DNA of 64,000 nt. Source: Patiria pectinifera. Its lineage: Eukaryota > Echinodermata > Asteroidea > Valvatida > Asterinidae. The stretch lies in NCBI GenBank assembly GCA_029964075.1, contig CM057141.1, positions 2,294,001-2,358,000 on the forward strand. Direction: 5' to 3'. Below are positions 11,501-20,701 of the stretch, piece by piece. The notes under the pieces were generated by a model. It did not search any database, was not told the DNA's origin, and was given only the letters and a program-made list of their open reading frames with translations. Numbering within the stretch: the stretch's first letter is position 1; each line of letters begins with the position of its first letter. A program made the position numbers and the translations under genes.

Positions 11501-14500
11501 TTTTCACGCGACGCCGGTAACTTCAGGCACAAAAAGCATACACAGTTGCTCAAGACAGATATCCGTGGTTTGTTCGGGTCGGTTCGGTTTCAGGTCAGTT
11601 CCGGTCGGTTTTTGCTTGATTTCTGTCGGGTCGGGTCGGGTTTGGGGACTTCAGATCGGTTCTGGTTCGGATTCGGTTTGGCCTGGTCAACCCAACCCGA
11701 TGCACAACATTATTTGGGACCAGAGCCCGGGCACGGTTCCATCGCTGGGTTACCAATAGCTGGACCTTATAATAAATGTACAGCAGGGAGCCAAGATCAA
11801 GAAATGTTGACGACATTTGGACATGTTGTTATTTGCATGCAGGCGTAAGTTACATGAATCAACCACAAGTCGACTAATGGTCATCACCCGAACTTGCCCA
11901 AGAATTCAGACAAATTTATATGTTCAATTCTTAATTATCATCCATTTCACAACATCTTACTTAAACGCCGACAATACTCACAATTTGTGAAGGCAAATCG
12001 ATCTTGATGTAATACTTGGTCAAATCTAGCAAGCTGTTCTTCAGCATGGTGAACTCAGCACACGATGTCAACGCCTCCCTCCTGTTTGAAAACACACACA
12101 CACAAATAATGCAAGGCTGGTTTATCATGTACAGTATATGAACTCGGTGCGCTAACAAGAAAGGGCGATTGTTTACCACTTTCAAGAGCCCCGTGGACAA
12201 ACACACTGCCTGCGCTTAATGGTTCGCGCACGTTTAGCGCGTGCATGAAGCCATGTAGCGTCTTCAAATTCAACTAATCCAATACTAAATTATTTGAAAA
12301 AGGACAGCACTGATCAAGAACAACACAAGAACGCAATGTGGTGTCTCAGAAGAAACAATTCATTCCCAAATGGCATGATCTATGAACAAATAAACATCAA
12401 TAAAAAAAAAAGGCACAGTGTTTTTTTCTTACTCGTCGAATCTTTTGATGGCGTCTACGGAGAACAGTGCTTTTATGTAGAGTTGGCTGTCATGGACCTC
12501 TGCCAATCCACCCATGCCACTGATGGGCTCCTCAAAAACCTGAAAAAGCAAACCAAGAAGTATTTGATTTTTATAACAAAGGTAAAAAGGATTGACAATT
12601 TACCCCTCCGTATTATGAAGTGTACAAACCAGCTGCCTCGGCTTCACCTCAGGAATTAGTTTGTCAATTTCCAATACCGCAGGGAGGTAATATGGACTGT
12701 CCACCCTGAAACCATGCTGCATAAATTTGTACAAATGTATCAACTATTTTCCTGAGTAAAAACTGCATGTTAACTATGTTCTTTGATGTAGCTCACAAGC
12801 TTTCAAAATTACAATCTTAGTTGTAATTTAAAAACTGCCTCTTATTAAACTTTACTACATGTACCTATATCTGTTCATGAACAAAGGAAAAATGTGTATA
12901 TTTTATAGCCCCATACAAGAGGAACATCAGGCCAAAAAAAAAAAAAATACTCGGTCTCTGGTCAGCGCGCGCGTCGATTTTAATCATGCGCTTCAACCAT
13001 TTTTTTTTTTCCAAATTAACACGGAAGCTACAAAAGCGCCCTCTATTGCCACGCCTCCTCAAATTTTTGTGCAAGGAGCACCAAGGAATGGGGAAATTGC
13101 ACCAAGGCAAATGATCGAGAACACCAAGGCAAATTATGGAGGACACCAATGTACATGAGGACAAAAAAGCAAAATAGTACCCCACCTTGTCTGTACAATC
13201 CAAGCTTGAGAAAAAAAAAGAAGCCGCGTCGCCGCGTCAAATCCGGAACTTTGGTGTGACCAGAGACCGAATACTTTTTTTTTTGGCCTCTTATTAAACT
13301 TTCCTACATGTACCTAGATCTGTTCATGAACAAAGGAAAAATGTGTATATTTCATAGACCCACACAAGAAGTACATAAACTCCCAATAAACTTTTCAGTC
13401 CAGCTAGTTCCCTACCGTAGGTACCTACCAGGAGTAGACAATCAACTGTACTAACACACCAGGTCTGTGTACAATGCAAGCGTTACATGTACATTGTACA
13501 TGGGGCACTCTATGTCCCTTTCTCTATGGCACTCTATGTCCCTTTCAAATGCCCTTCACACAAGTGACCTAGCTTACATTCCAACAAGTAGAATTTACGA
13601 CCTAAATGTATGACCTTTGTGACTGAACAGTCAGAAAACTGTGTATGCTGCAAATTTTAAATTTAGTCAGTTGCACACCATGGAAGCAGCAGGGATATGC
13701 GCTTGCAAGAGGACAGACATTGGTAGTTTTAAAATTTAATTCAAAGTCATTAAAACCCTAACTCCCCAGCCTAATTTACTAGGAACCGTACCCATTCTGG
13801 CAAATTCCAACACCCACATGGGAAATTGTACACACACACTGTTGGACTTGGTTTCTGTGTAAAAGACCATCAGTTTAGGGGTACTGTACCTATCCCAACA
13901 GATTTTACCAAAACCTGCTGTTGAACTTTGATGGGTTGAGATCGGTGAGGGTTAATATTTGCATGAAAGTACACGTCTTGCTGTAATTCTGTATATTCAA
14001 CCTTGTTATTTATAGCAGTTAAAAAATAAAAAAAATGTGTATTTTTTTTTTACAGATTTTTTCCCAAAATTTTTTTGGAATCGATTCCGAATGGAACCAC
14101 GATTCCCAGATGGAATTGAAATTGAAATCCAAAAATGCTGGATTTGCCCAAACCTAGTCCGCACCTTTCAAGCAGACCTTGGTGAAAAAAAGTAAAACAG
14201 TAATGACAGTAGGATCATACTAAAAAAAAATATTTTCAAAAACATTGACAAAAGTAGGACTTTGAAGGAAAGATAAGGATAAAAGAAGGACTATTGCGGG
14301 CTTTCAGGAGTAGTTTTCGTTGATACCCATTTCCACAGCATCATATAAGCCTCATTTGGCATGTTCTGTACTCACAACACTTGTGCTCCATCCTCAACTA
14401 AGCTCTTGGAAGTACAGTTGCAGTACTCCTGCGACCAAGCCCTTCATTGTGTGGTTTACAATGACAGTGAGTAAAACACCGTTATGAAAAATTTTCAATG

Positions 14501-14777
14501 AGATTTCATTTTTCAGAGTTATGGGACAAAAAATGTAGGAAAAAGTAGGGATTTCAAGAAAACGGTAGGAGAAGTAGTCTGAGCAAAGTGGAAAAAGTAG
14601 GAAATAAGCAGGAATACGTGAAAGCTTGTAAGACAATAGCATACACACCTTAATATTAAGAACCTGGCAGATTAGCGCATTCGGGTTGTCTTCAATGGGT
14701 TTGACAGCATTCCGGTCAAAGTGGCTCAAGATTTTGTCGATCCATGCGTGTTTCGCCAACCATTCCAACGTGTCCAT
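5425..14777 (-). CDS. ACD: Shelterin subunit TPP1 (ACD) homologue, 9 coding exons, 958 aa
   Basis: Coding exons, 5' to 3' on the minus strand: 14777-14649 (ATG in a longer exon starting 14807), 12716-12648, 12539-12433, 12081-11982, 11057-10921, 10102-9691, 8992-8911, 8177-6469, 5556-5425. They sum to 2877 bases with all phases compatible. TPP1 bridges POT1 to TIN2 at telomeres and recruits telomerase. Seen: N-terminal WIDKIL (12-17) as in the NOB segment of TPP1 (WIREL in human), then beta-strand-like OB-fold segments to about 165. FDERE (100-104) falls where the telomerase-contacting TEL patch lies. LSQLLEVM (205-212) resembles human LSQLLDEM at the start of the POT1-binding region. KRK and PRK clusters near 400-415 could be a nuclear localisation signal. 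The C-terminal helix EEYVLEWCVSYF resembles the TIN2-binding helix. The start was chosen because its distance to WI matches the short TPP1 form and its context is good (A at -3, G at +4). The family call rests on recalled motifs, not on a search. Confidence 0.78.
5752..6324 (-). mobile_element. TTAA-flanked non-autonomous element, copy 1
   Basis: This is the same family as 26283-26797 and 33512-34034, in the opposite orientation. The right end TACTCCCT is followed by TTAA (6325-6328). The left end is duplicated as a 77-bp tandem repeat (start points 5752 and 5829) and its TTAA has mutated to TATA. The central palindrome keeps only one arm (near AACACTGGTCTAGCGTT). It lies in the last intron of ACD. 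Confidence 0.7.
6469..8177 (-). CDS. ACD: Giant eighth coding exon of the TPP1/ACD homologue (disordered, with tandem repeats)
   Basis: A 1709-base exon encodes residues 346-915. It starts at acceptor TTACAG/AG, completing the Glu codon begun in the exon ending at 8911, and ends GAGGAG/GTAAGA in phase 0. The protein is rich in Ser, Glu, Asp, Gln and Ala with few hydrophobic residues, so it is probably disordered. A basic stretch (KRK, then PRK) near residues 400-415 could be a nuclear localisation signal. Residues of about 431-590 form four diverged repeats of about 40 aa. Human TPP1 has a shorter Ser/Pro-rich linker in the corresponding place, between the POT1-binding and TIN2-binding regions. 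Confidence 0.8.
7443..7923 (-). repeat. About four in-frame 120-bp coding repeats in ACD
   Basis: The encoded units begin LDQGESSEKG, LDRSKSSERV, LDRGESSVRL and LDRSESSERL. Each contains a P/Q-N/K-Q motif (TPNQ, TPKQ, AQNQ, TPNQ) and an ALDxQxDR or AxDG motif, and the first three end in DDADV, DGAEA and DDAEA. The period of about 120 bp keeps the frame. The DNA copies are visibly diverged, so the expansion is not recent. Confidence 0.8.
8837..8880 (+). repeat. Short tandem repeat with CCTAGG cores
   Basis: Three tandem copies of a unit like GGGCCTAGGGGGTTA lie in the ACD intron between 8178 and 8910. Confidence 0.7.
11628..11647 (+). other. G-quadruplex-forming sequence
   Basis: Four G runs with loops of 2, 2 and 3 bases: GGGTCGGGTCGGGTTTGGGG. 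It sits inside a longer GGTTCGG/TCGGG-rich tract (about 11560-11700) in an ACD intron, and lies on the strand opposite to transcription. Confidence 0.6.
12837..13376. repeat. 91-bp direct repeats bracketing a MITE
   Basis: 12837-12927 and 13286-13376 are equal in length and nearly identical (both start GCCTCTTATTAAACTTT and run through CAAAGGAAAAATGTGTATAT to ACAT). They immediately abut the fold-back element. The length is far above any usual target-site duplication. Confidence 0.8.
12929..13289 (-). mobile_element. Fold-back MITE with TCGGTCTCTGGTCA termini, copy A
   Basis: Ends are AGGCC-poly(A)-ATACTCGGTCTCTGGTCA and its complement TGACCAGAGACCGAATAC-poly(T)-GGCCT. The body (CACCAAGGCAAAT repeats, CTTGTCTGTACAATCCAAGC) matches copy B at 34849-35203 in inverted orientation. 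It is flanked by 91-bp direct repeats (12837-12927 and 13286-13376). It lies in the ACD intron between 12717 and 14648. Confidence 0.75.
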
Positions 14778-14807
14778 GTTAATCAATGTGGACTGCAAGC
14801 ACACCTC

Positions 14808-16253
14808 CTAAATCCAAAGAGATGAAAACACTTTAACAATTGTCACGTTTATCGACATAATGAGCTAGCTAGTCAAGTCCTACTCTGCAATCCTGAAGCC
14901 CCTCGACGAAAAGGTCGTCCCAACATGACCCTGATAACATCCATCGAGCTAGAAACTGGTCTGAGTGGTCCATCTCTTTCCAACACTATGCTCGACAGGG
15001 ACAGTTGGGCCCAACTCATCAAGTCATCATGAAAATGAATGAAGAAGAAGAATTGCTGACTGATCTTGATGTTGGACTTGGCGTTTTTAACACAAGAGGG
15101 CCCATGGCACAAGAGATAAAGCCAAGGGTCTATCACAGCACCCTTAGGCCCCCCCAAAAAAAACAATTCTGCTTCCGGTTTCCCTACCTACCCTATTCTG
15201 ACAGCCCCTACCCTAATTTTTTTATGGGCAAAATGGGGGGGGAAAAAAACGAAAACCATCAATGTCTACCTTTTACCCTTGACAACACGTAGACACCTCC
15301 ATATGATCAGGCACAAAAAAAGGCACAAAAAAAAATCCCCTTCCTACTTACCCACCCTAGTTTCAAATGCCATGTAAATTTTTTTGGGCTTTATCAACAT
15401 CTTGTTGGCATGTTGGGCCACAGGTGTGCTGACCTAGCTCTTTTGTCTGGCTATTAAAGTGTGTGCTCCTGAAATTACTTTCTATAAATAGGTCACTAAA
15501 AGTTTGGCAGCTTCAACAATGTAATTCATTTTGTGAAGCTGTGCTTGACTGCTTGTCTATGCTGGGAATCAGCAGTTGCAGTTCTGATAGCAATGCGGCG
15601 AGTTGACCGCAGAGTCCGTTTTGTGAAAGAATTGAGCTTCATTTGGAGTTAGAAATCCTGTGTTTGGGTCCCCTTTTCTTGCGTTTTGCTCGACTTGGAG
15701 GACAAAATACCCCGAGCAATATGGAAGGGCAGGGTTTTAAGAAATCATCCTACAGGCATAGTTTTTATTACTTTAATTAACTTGAACGTTACACGGAAAT
15801 ATCAGACTTTTTTATATTATATCATGTTTACCAGGTTTTTATAATAATCTCAACTTTTTTTTCATGGTTTGATCAAAACGTACCCTAAATCAAGTCTGAT
15901 ATTTCTGTGTCAATCGCCTGTTTACTGCAGTGACACATAGCTCACCATTTCTGATTTTGAAGACTTTGTACAAAATCGCCGGATTGGCATCAGGTTGCAA
16001 CCCTTTTTCCGAAGTTTTGTCAACAAAGAAGTTTGGCAACACTACATGAGGAAAGTCGGGGTAAATATTGAAGTTCGCCACTTTAGGGAACACCACTTTT
16101 CACCAACATGACCAACACATAATGAGTCCGACAGTCACACACACTGAAAAACACAGTCAGCCAACATGCTAGCCCCACTAGTACTAGTACTAGCCTCAGT
16201 AGCATGCGGTACCACGGTGTGTGGCCAGAGGTTCAGCGCAGCATACCGACGGC
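14808..16253. other. Region upstream of the ACD start exon, no gene assigned
   Basis: It contains several short open stretches on both strands, including a minus-strand one ending at a donor-like AATG/GTGAGC (about 16096-15946), but none joins in phase to ACD. The rest is AT-rich. An inverted pair built on AGCCCCACTAGT / ACTAGTGGGGCT lies just outside the palindromic element that follows. Confidence 0.4.
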
Positions 16254-16997
16254 TACTCCTAGAACTATGAGGCTCCGCGTGAGCGGAGCCTCATAGAGTC
16301 AGAAGCCCGCAAAATTGCTGTCAACACAAAACACTAATTAAGTACAAAAACGTCCATTCCAAATAAGCCATTTCCCACAGAACCGCTGCACAGTTTGCCC
16401 CTAAACTCCGTATAATACCTTATGACATACTCACGTTATGTGCACCAAACAAACATCGGTGGATTCTGTCTGTTTTTAGGCCAAAATGATGAAAAATATG
16501 CCCTTTCCGCACTGAGCCAACCTAACACTTGAAACGAGCACGCGCGCTGATATCGCAGTCATTTTCGGTTCGATCGCTCAGAGCGCGCCGCGTGGGGTAC
16601 GTACTTGCACTTGTACGCATGCGCATACTATCAATCCGCTCCTGCACCATACCCCCCGCGGCGCGCTCCGAGCGATCGAACCGAAAATGACTGCGATCAT
16701 TCTGCGCGCGTGCTCGTTTCAAGTGTTAGGTTGGCTCAGTGCGGAAAGGGCATATTTTTCATCATTTTGGCCTAAAAACAGACAGAATCCACCGATGTTT
16801 GTTTGGTGCACATAACGTGAGTATGTCATGAGGTATTGTACGGAGTTTAGGGGCAAACTGTGCAGCGGTTCGGTATGAAATGGCTTATTTGGAATGGACG
16901 TTTTTGTACTTAATTAGTGTTTTGTGTTGACAGCAATTTTGCAGGCTTCTGACTCTATGAGGCTCCGCTCACGCGGAGCCTCATAGTTCTAGGAGTA
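16254..16997. mobile_element. 744-bp palindromic fold-back transposon with 9-bp target-site duplication
   Basis: The two halves are long inverted repeats over about 350 bp each, with few mismatches. The ends are TACTCCTAGAACTATGAGGC and its exact complement, and within each end a smaller hairpin (ATGAGGCTCCGC / GCGGAGCCTCAT) occurs. The 9-bp direct repeat ACCGACGGC flanks both sides (16245-16253 and 16998-17006). A 9-bp duplication with very long inverted repeats points to a Mutator-like fold-back element. No transposase is encoded. Confidence 0.85.
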
Positions 16998-17212
16998 ACC
17001 GACGGCCACACTAGTGGGGCTACCAACATGCATGATATGGCAAAACTATCATCCCACATGACCCAGCAACATACAGTTGAAAAGAACCCTCCAAAGTCCA
17101 GTAGATATTGAGTGTCATGCGTTGATAAATGCACTAAATAGTAACATGCTCTCTTTAAAAGTACTGGCTATAATGCTATAAGGCTATTGGTTTCTTTTCA
17201 ATGCCGAACTTA

Positions 17213-17290
17213 CGTTTTATGACTGTCGTTTGACACCTCGAACTGTTGAAGTCAGTTACTTTGCCACACGTGTTGCAATGAAATTATTCC
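17213..17290 (-). promoter_or_regulatory. Possible ACD 5' non-coding exon and promoter
   Basis: On the minus strand a sequence ending ATAAAAC is followed by an ideal splice donor, GTAAGTTCGG (first donor base at 17213). No coding frame was recognised upstream of it. A CACGTG E-box lies at 17267-17272. The only ACD exon with a plausible start (14777) has an acceptor at 14807 and open 5' sequence, so a non-coding first exon is needed somewhere upstream. This donor is the best candidate I noticed, but the link is an inference. Confidence 0.25.
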
Positions 17291-17705
17291 CCGCCCGATA
17301 TTAGTACAGCGCCCTCTAGTGTCACTTTTTTTAAGCAACGTAAAATTGTTAACTCCGCCCACCCCCCACGTCCACCCACTTGCCGTGAACAAGAAAACAC
17401 TTACGAAAATATCCATAAAAATGGTGGGGAAAAAATAAAATGTAGGCATTTGTATTAAGAGGCCCTTAGTGCAGCTTCTCCTAACTCTTTTCTCAACCTA
17501 AACCCACCCTGCAAGCTATACCCAGCAAGTTTTGAGACAATTGAATTCAAGGCCTGTGTGTGTAGCAGTGCTACATGCTACAGGAAACAGTTAGTCAGGT
17601 GATACCTTCATGCCTTTTATTCGAATGGGCATGAGCCACCTTAAGGTCAAAGAACCAGACAAGGGAGAACGCACCAACGCTGAACGCTTGGCAAGTTATA
17701 AGAAA

Positions 17706-18541
17706 AGGGCAAAAAGGAAGTGGCCGTGCCAAGTAGCAAAATATATGCTACACCATTGACTTGTGCACAAATGAAATGCTACAAAGTGCTAAACGCGTAA
17801 ATCAAAGGGCGAAAAGGAAGGGGCCGTGCCAAGTAGCAAAAAAGTGCTACACCATTGACTTGTGCACAAATGAAATGCTACGCAGTGCAACACGCGTAAA
17901 TGAAAGGGCGAAAAGGAAGGGGCCGTGCCAAGTAGCAAACAAGTGCTACACAATTGACTTGTGCACAAATGAAATGCTACACAGTGCTACACGCGTAAAT
18001 GAAAGGGCGAAAAGGAAGGGGCCGTGGCAAGTAGCAAAAAAGTGCTACACCATTGACTTGTGCACAAATGAAATGCTACACAGTTCTACACGCGTAAATG
18101 AAAGGGCGAAAAGGAAGGGGCCATGCCAAGTAGCAAAAAAGTGCTACACCATTGACTTGTGCACAAATGAAATGCTACGCAGTGCTACACGTGTAATAAA
18201 TGAAAGGGCGAAAAGAAAGGGGCCGTGCCAAGTAGCAAAAAAGTGCTACACCATTGACTTGTGCACAAAATAAATGCTCTTTGATTTCTGCGTGTAGCAC
18301 TGTGTAGCATTTCATTTGTGCACAAGTCAATGGTGTAGCACTTTTTTGCTACTTGGCACGGCCCCTTCCTTTTTGGCCTTTCATTTACACAGTGCTACAC
18401 GCGTAAATCAAAGGGCAAAAAGGAAGGGGCCGTGACAAGTAGCAAAAAAGTGGCAAAAAGGAAGGGGCCGTGACAAGTAGCAAAAAAGTGCTACACCATT
18501 GACTTGTGCACAAATTAAATGCTACACAGTGCTACACGTGT
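17706..18541. repeat. 99-bp tandem repeat array with an inverted segment
   Basis: The segment TTGTGCACAAATGAAATGCT recurs at 17761, 17860, 17959, 18058 and 18157 (exact 99-bp spacing), and its first 14 bases recur at 18259 (102). Each unit also has GGGGCCGTGCCAAGTAGC. About 18286-18398 is the same unit in inverted orientation, then direct copies resume to 18541. Because 99 is divisible by 3 one frame stays open for 170 codons, but there is no sign that it is a gene. Confidence 0.9.
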
Positions 18542-18703
18542 AATATCGTTACTGCGCATGCTCAATTCTGTAGCAGTGTAGCAATGCTGCATGACATATG
18601 GTGCGTGACCGATCGTCTCGTTTCTTGCTCCATATGCTGCAAGCTCCTCCAAAGCCCCTAAAAGGGCTGGATCAAGGTTATGACCCCCCCTTACACAATG
18701 GAG

Positions 18704-18886
18704 AATGGACCGATCCAGTAAGCACCGCCCCATGGTATTCTGACCAATCACAGCCGTGATTTATGTCCGACATGCGTGCACGCGCGTATGATGCGCGCGG
18801 AGGGAAAATGCAGTGTGGCATGGGAGCGGAGCACGCCCCGATTTGCCCACGTGCGCAGTGGGAGGGGCTTACTGGATCGGTCCATT
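18704..18886. mobile_element. Small GC-rich fold-back element
   Basis: Perfect terminal inverted repeats AATGGACCGATCCAGTAAGC at 18704 and their complement ending at 18886, with GC-rich arms (ACCGCCCCATGG / GGGAGGGGC). It is 183 bp without coding potential. Confidence 0.65.
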
Positions 18887-20619
18887 AAGAACACAGATCC
18901 ACATCCTTCACACCCCCTGGCCCCATATATTGAGAGAGGATTAATACAGGCACTTTACAAACTGTTTTGTTTTACTCTTTTTTATTCAACAAATGAGCAC
19001 CACTGTGAATAATATGCATAGCTACAGAAGATTATATAGTAGAAACGTTTAGATTATAAAAAGAAAGAATATAAAAGTAAAAGAAGAAACCTTCTTATAA
19101 AAATATAAGAGCACTTTACTACTAATTACTTCTTAAAATTAATGTTTTAATATTAAAACAAAAATGCGTTAGTCCCCCAATGGCTGTTTTCTGAAATACC
19201 TGCTTGTAAACATTATGCCACGTTAGTTAAAACATACATCATATTTAAAAAATAACAATAATAATAAACCATATAAATACAAGTAATACTGAAATTGTAT
19301 CTACACAACTTATAGGAAAAATAATTTTGAGTTTCATATTTTATGATTTTTGTAACCATTTTCACTGTTTCTTTTTACCTGTTCTTGCTCTTGTCTGGTT
19401 TTGAAGGAATAAACAGTTGGAGCCTAATTGAAAACATTATATAACTACCCATTATTATTACTATTATTACTCCGATTCACAATTAAAATAATATGAGTTA
19501 TCCCACGAGCGCGAGTGGAACACGGAATAATGTAGTGCGTCTGTGGCCGAGTGGTATTTGAAACACAGACGCACTACATTTTCCGTGTTCCACGAGTGCG
19601 AGCGTGATAATGAATTTATCTTCAAGCAAACTTGACGCGCAGTAACCATCGCTTTACACGAACCTTTTAGCAGTTAAGTGCATGCAGCTGGAATGTCGCT
19701 CGCATCTTGGAATAGTGCAATACGCAGGGTGTGATATGGACCGTGCAATACAGCCTCATATCACACTATTGTTGCCATGGATCGACCAATCAGGATCGAG
19801 GATTCAAGTTTACTTGAAGATAAAAGTGCATACATGGCATGTGTGTTAATTAAAAAATATACCTTATTGTGTACGAGTTGTTGAAGATTCAAAAACAGGC
19901 AAAATAACAGATGTAAAACGCATTGCGTAGGACTTCTGCATTACGAGTTTGGTCACCATTGCGTATAAAAGGAATAAACTACATCTAATGGCCAGCACAA
20001 TTCCCCTAAATGTTGATTCCTTTATAAAAGTGCTGTATTCTTTTCAAACTATGTAAAATAACTCTTTCTATAGTGTTATTAACATATCGTAGATAGAGTT
20101 TTCAATAGGAGCATTGAAATTGGCCAACCGCCTCTTCAGTCCTGCGGGAAAGTAAAGTTGATACACGAATAATGTCCGTCTCTTGCTAAGATGGCTCAAG
20201 CAGGCTGGTGCTGAAATTTTCGAACCTGAATTTATCTAAGAAATTGCCTTTGGTGACAAACACTATGGACAATCAGCTACTGTGACTGCATGCAGATTGG
20301 TTGTGACATTAATCTTGATACCACACGACATTCGAAAAATACTCTCCCATTAAAATGCCTTGTGCATATGACTATCACTTAGCAAAGATGCCAACTTTGA
20401 ATGCATTCATCAAACTGGCAGCAAGTTTTAGACCCAAAAAAAATAATTTTAAACAAAAGTGCGTTGAACAGTTTTAACCACGCAAATTTAGATTAAGTCA
20501 AAATCAGCCTCCAAAAAGTGTAAGGTGAAAAATATTTGAAATGCATTTTGAAGCGTACTACACTCCAGTTTTTCCATTCTAATCAATGATTATATTTTAA
20601 TACACTGGCATTTACATGT
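18887..20619. other. Intergenic region between POGLUT 3' end and the repeat array
   Basis: Very AT-rich (19000-19480), then a near-perfect hairpin: 19515-19545 pairs with 19564-19593 (arms GTGGAACACGGAATAATGTA and onward). A smaller hairpin built on TGTGATATG is near 19730-19765. No gene recognised. Confidence 0.5.
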
Positions 20620-20701
20620 ATAAAAATATTTATCGTACAAATTTATTGGCAAATGGCTGCCTAGCTTAAAAAAGTGCTGGTGTTCAGAGTTCTTCATGGG
20701 C
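20620..20701 (-). CDS. POGLUT2: Terminal POGLUT exon encoding AHEEL and stop
   Basis: The acceptor TTCTCACTTTTACAG is strong, and the exon is read in phase 0 from the exon ending LLQ at 21643. Only five codons (Ala-His-Glu-Glu-Leu) precede TGA; coding bases are 20701-20684, and the rest is 3' UTR. HEEL is a KDEL-type ER-retrieval signal, which fits an ER-resident glucosyltransferase. An AATAAA lies 37 bases past the stop. Confidence 0.8.
20642..20647 (-). terminator. Polyadenylation signal of POGLUT gene
   Basis: AATAAA on the minus strand, 37 bases after the TGA of the AHEEL exon. It supports that exon as the true 3' end. Confidence 0.6.

Noticed and set aside
12601..12647. Extension of the second ACD exon to a later donor-like GG/GTAAAT
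   Set aside because: The earlier donor GAG/GTGAAG at 12647 leaves phase 0, as needed by the next exon (GTT TTT GAG); the later one would not.
15570..15670. Minus-strand stretch LCGQLAALLSELQLLIPSID as an ACD exon
   Set aside because: No usable acceptor and donor in phase; the ATG in the 14777 exon already matches the expected TPP1 start.
15946..16096. Minus-strand open stretch (PKVANFNIYPDFPHVVL) ending at a donor-like AATG/GTGAGC as a first ACD exon
   Set aside because: An in-frame stop lies just upstream with no ATG, and its phase does not fit the ACD exon starting at 14807.
17761..18273. 170-codon open frame across the 99-bp repeats
   Set aside because: The frame is open only because the unit is a multiple of three; the array contains an inverted copy and no start context, splice sites or homology were seen.
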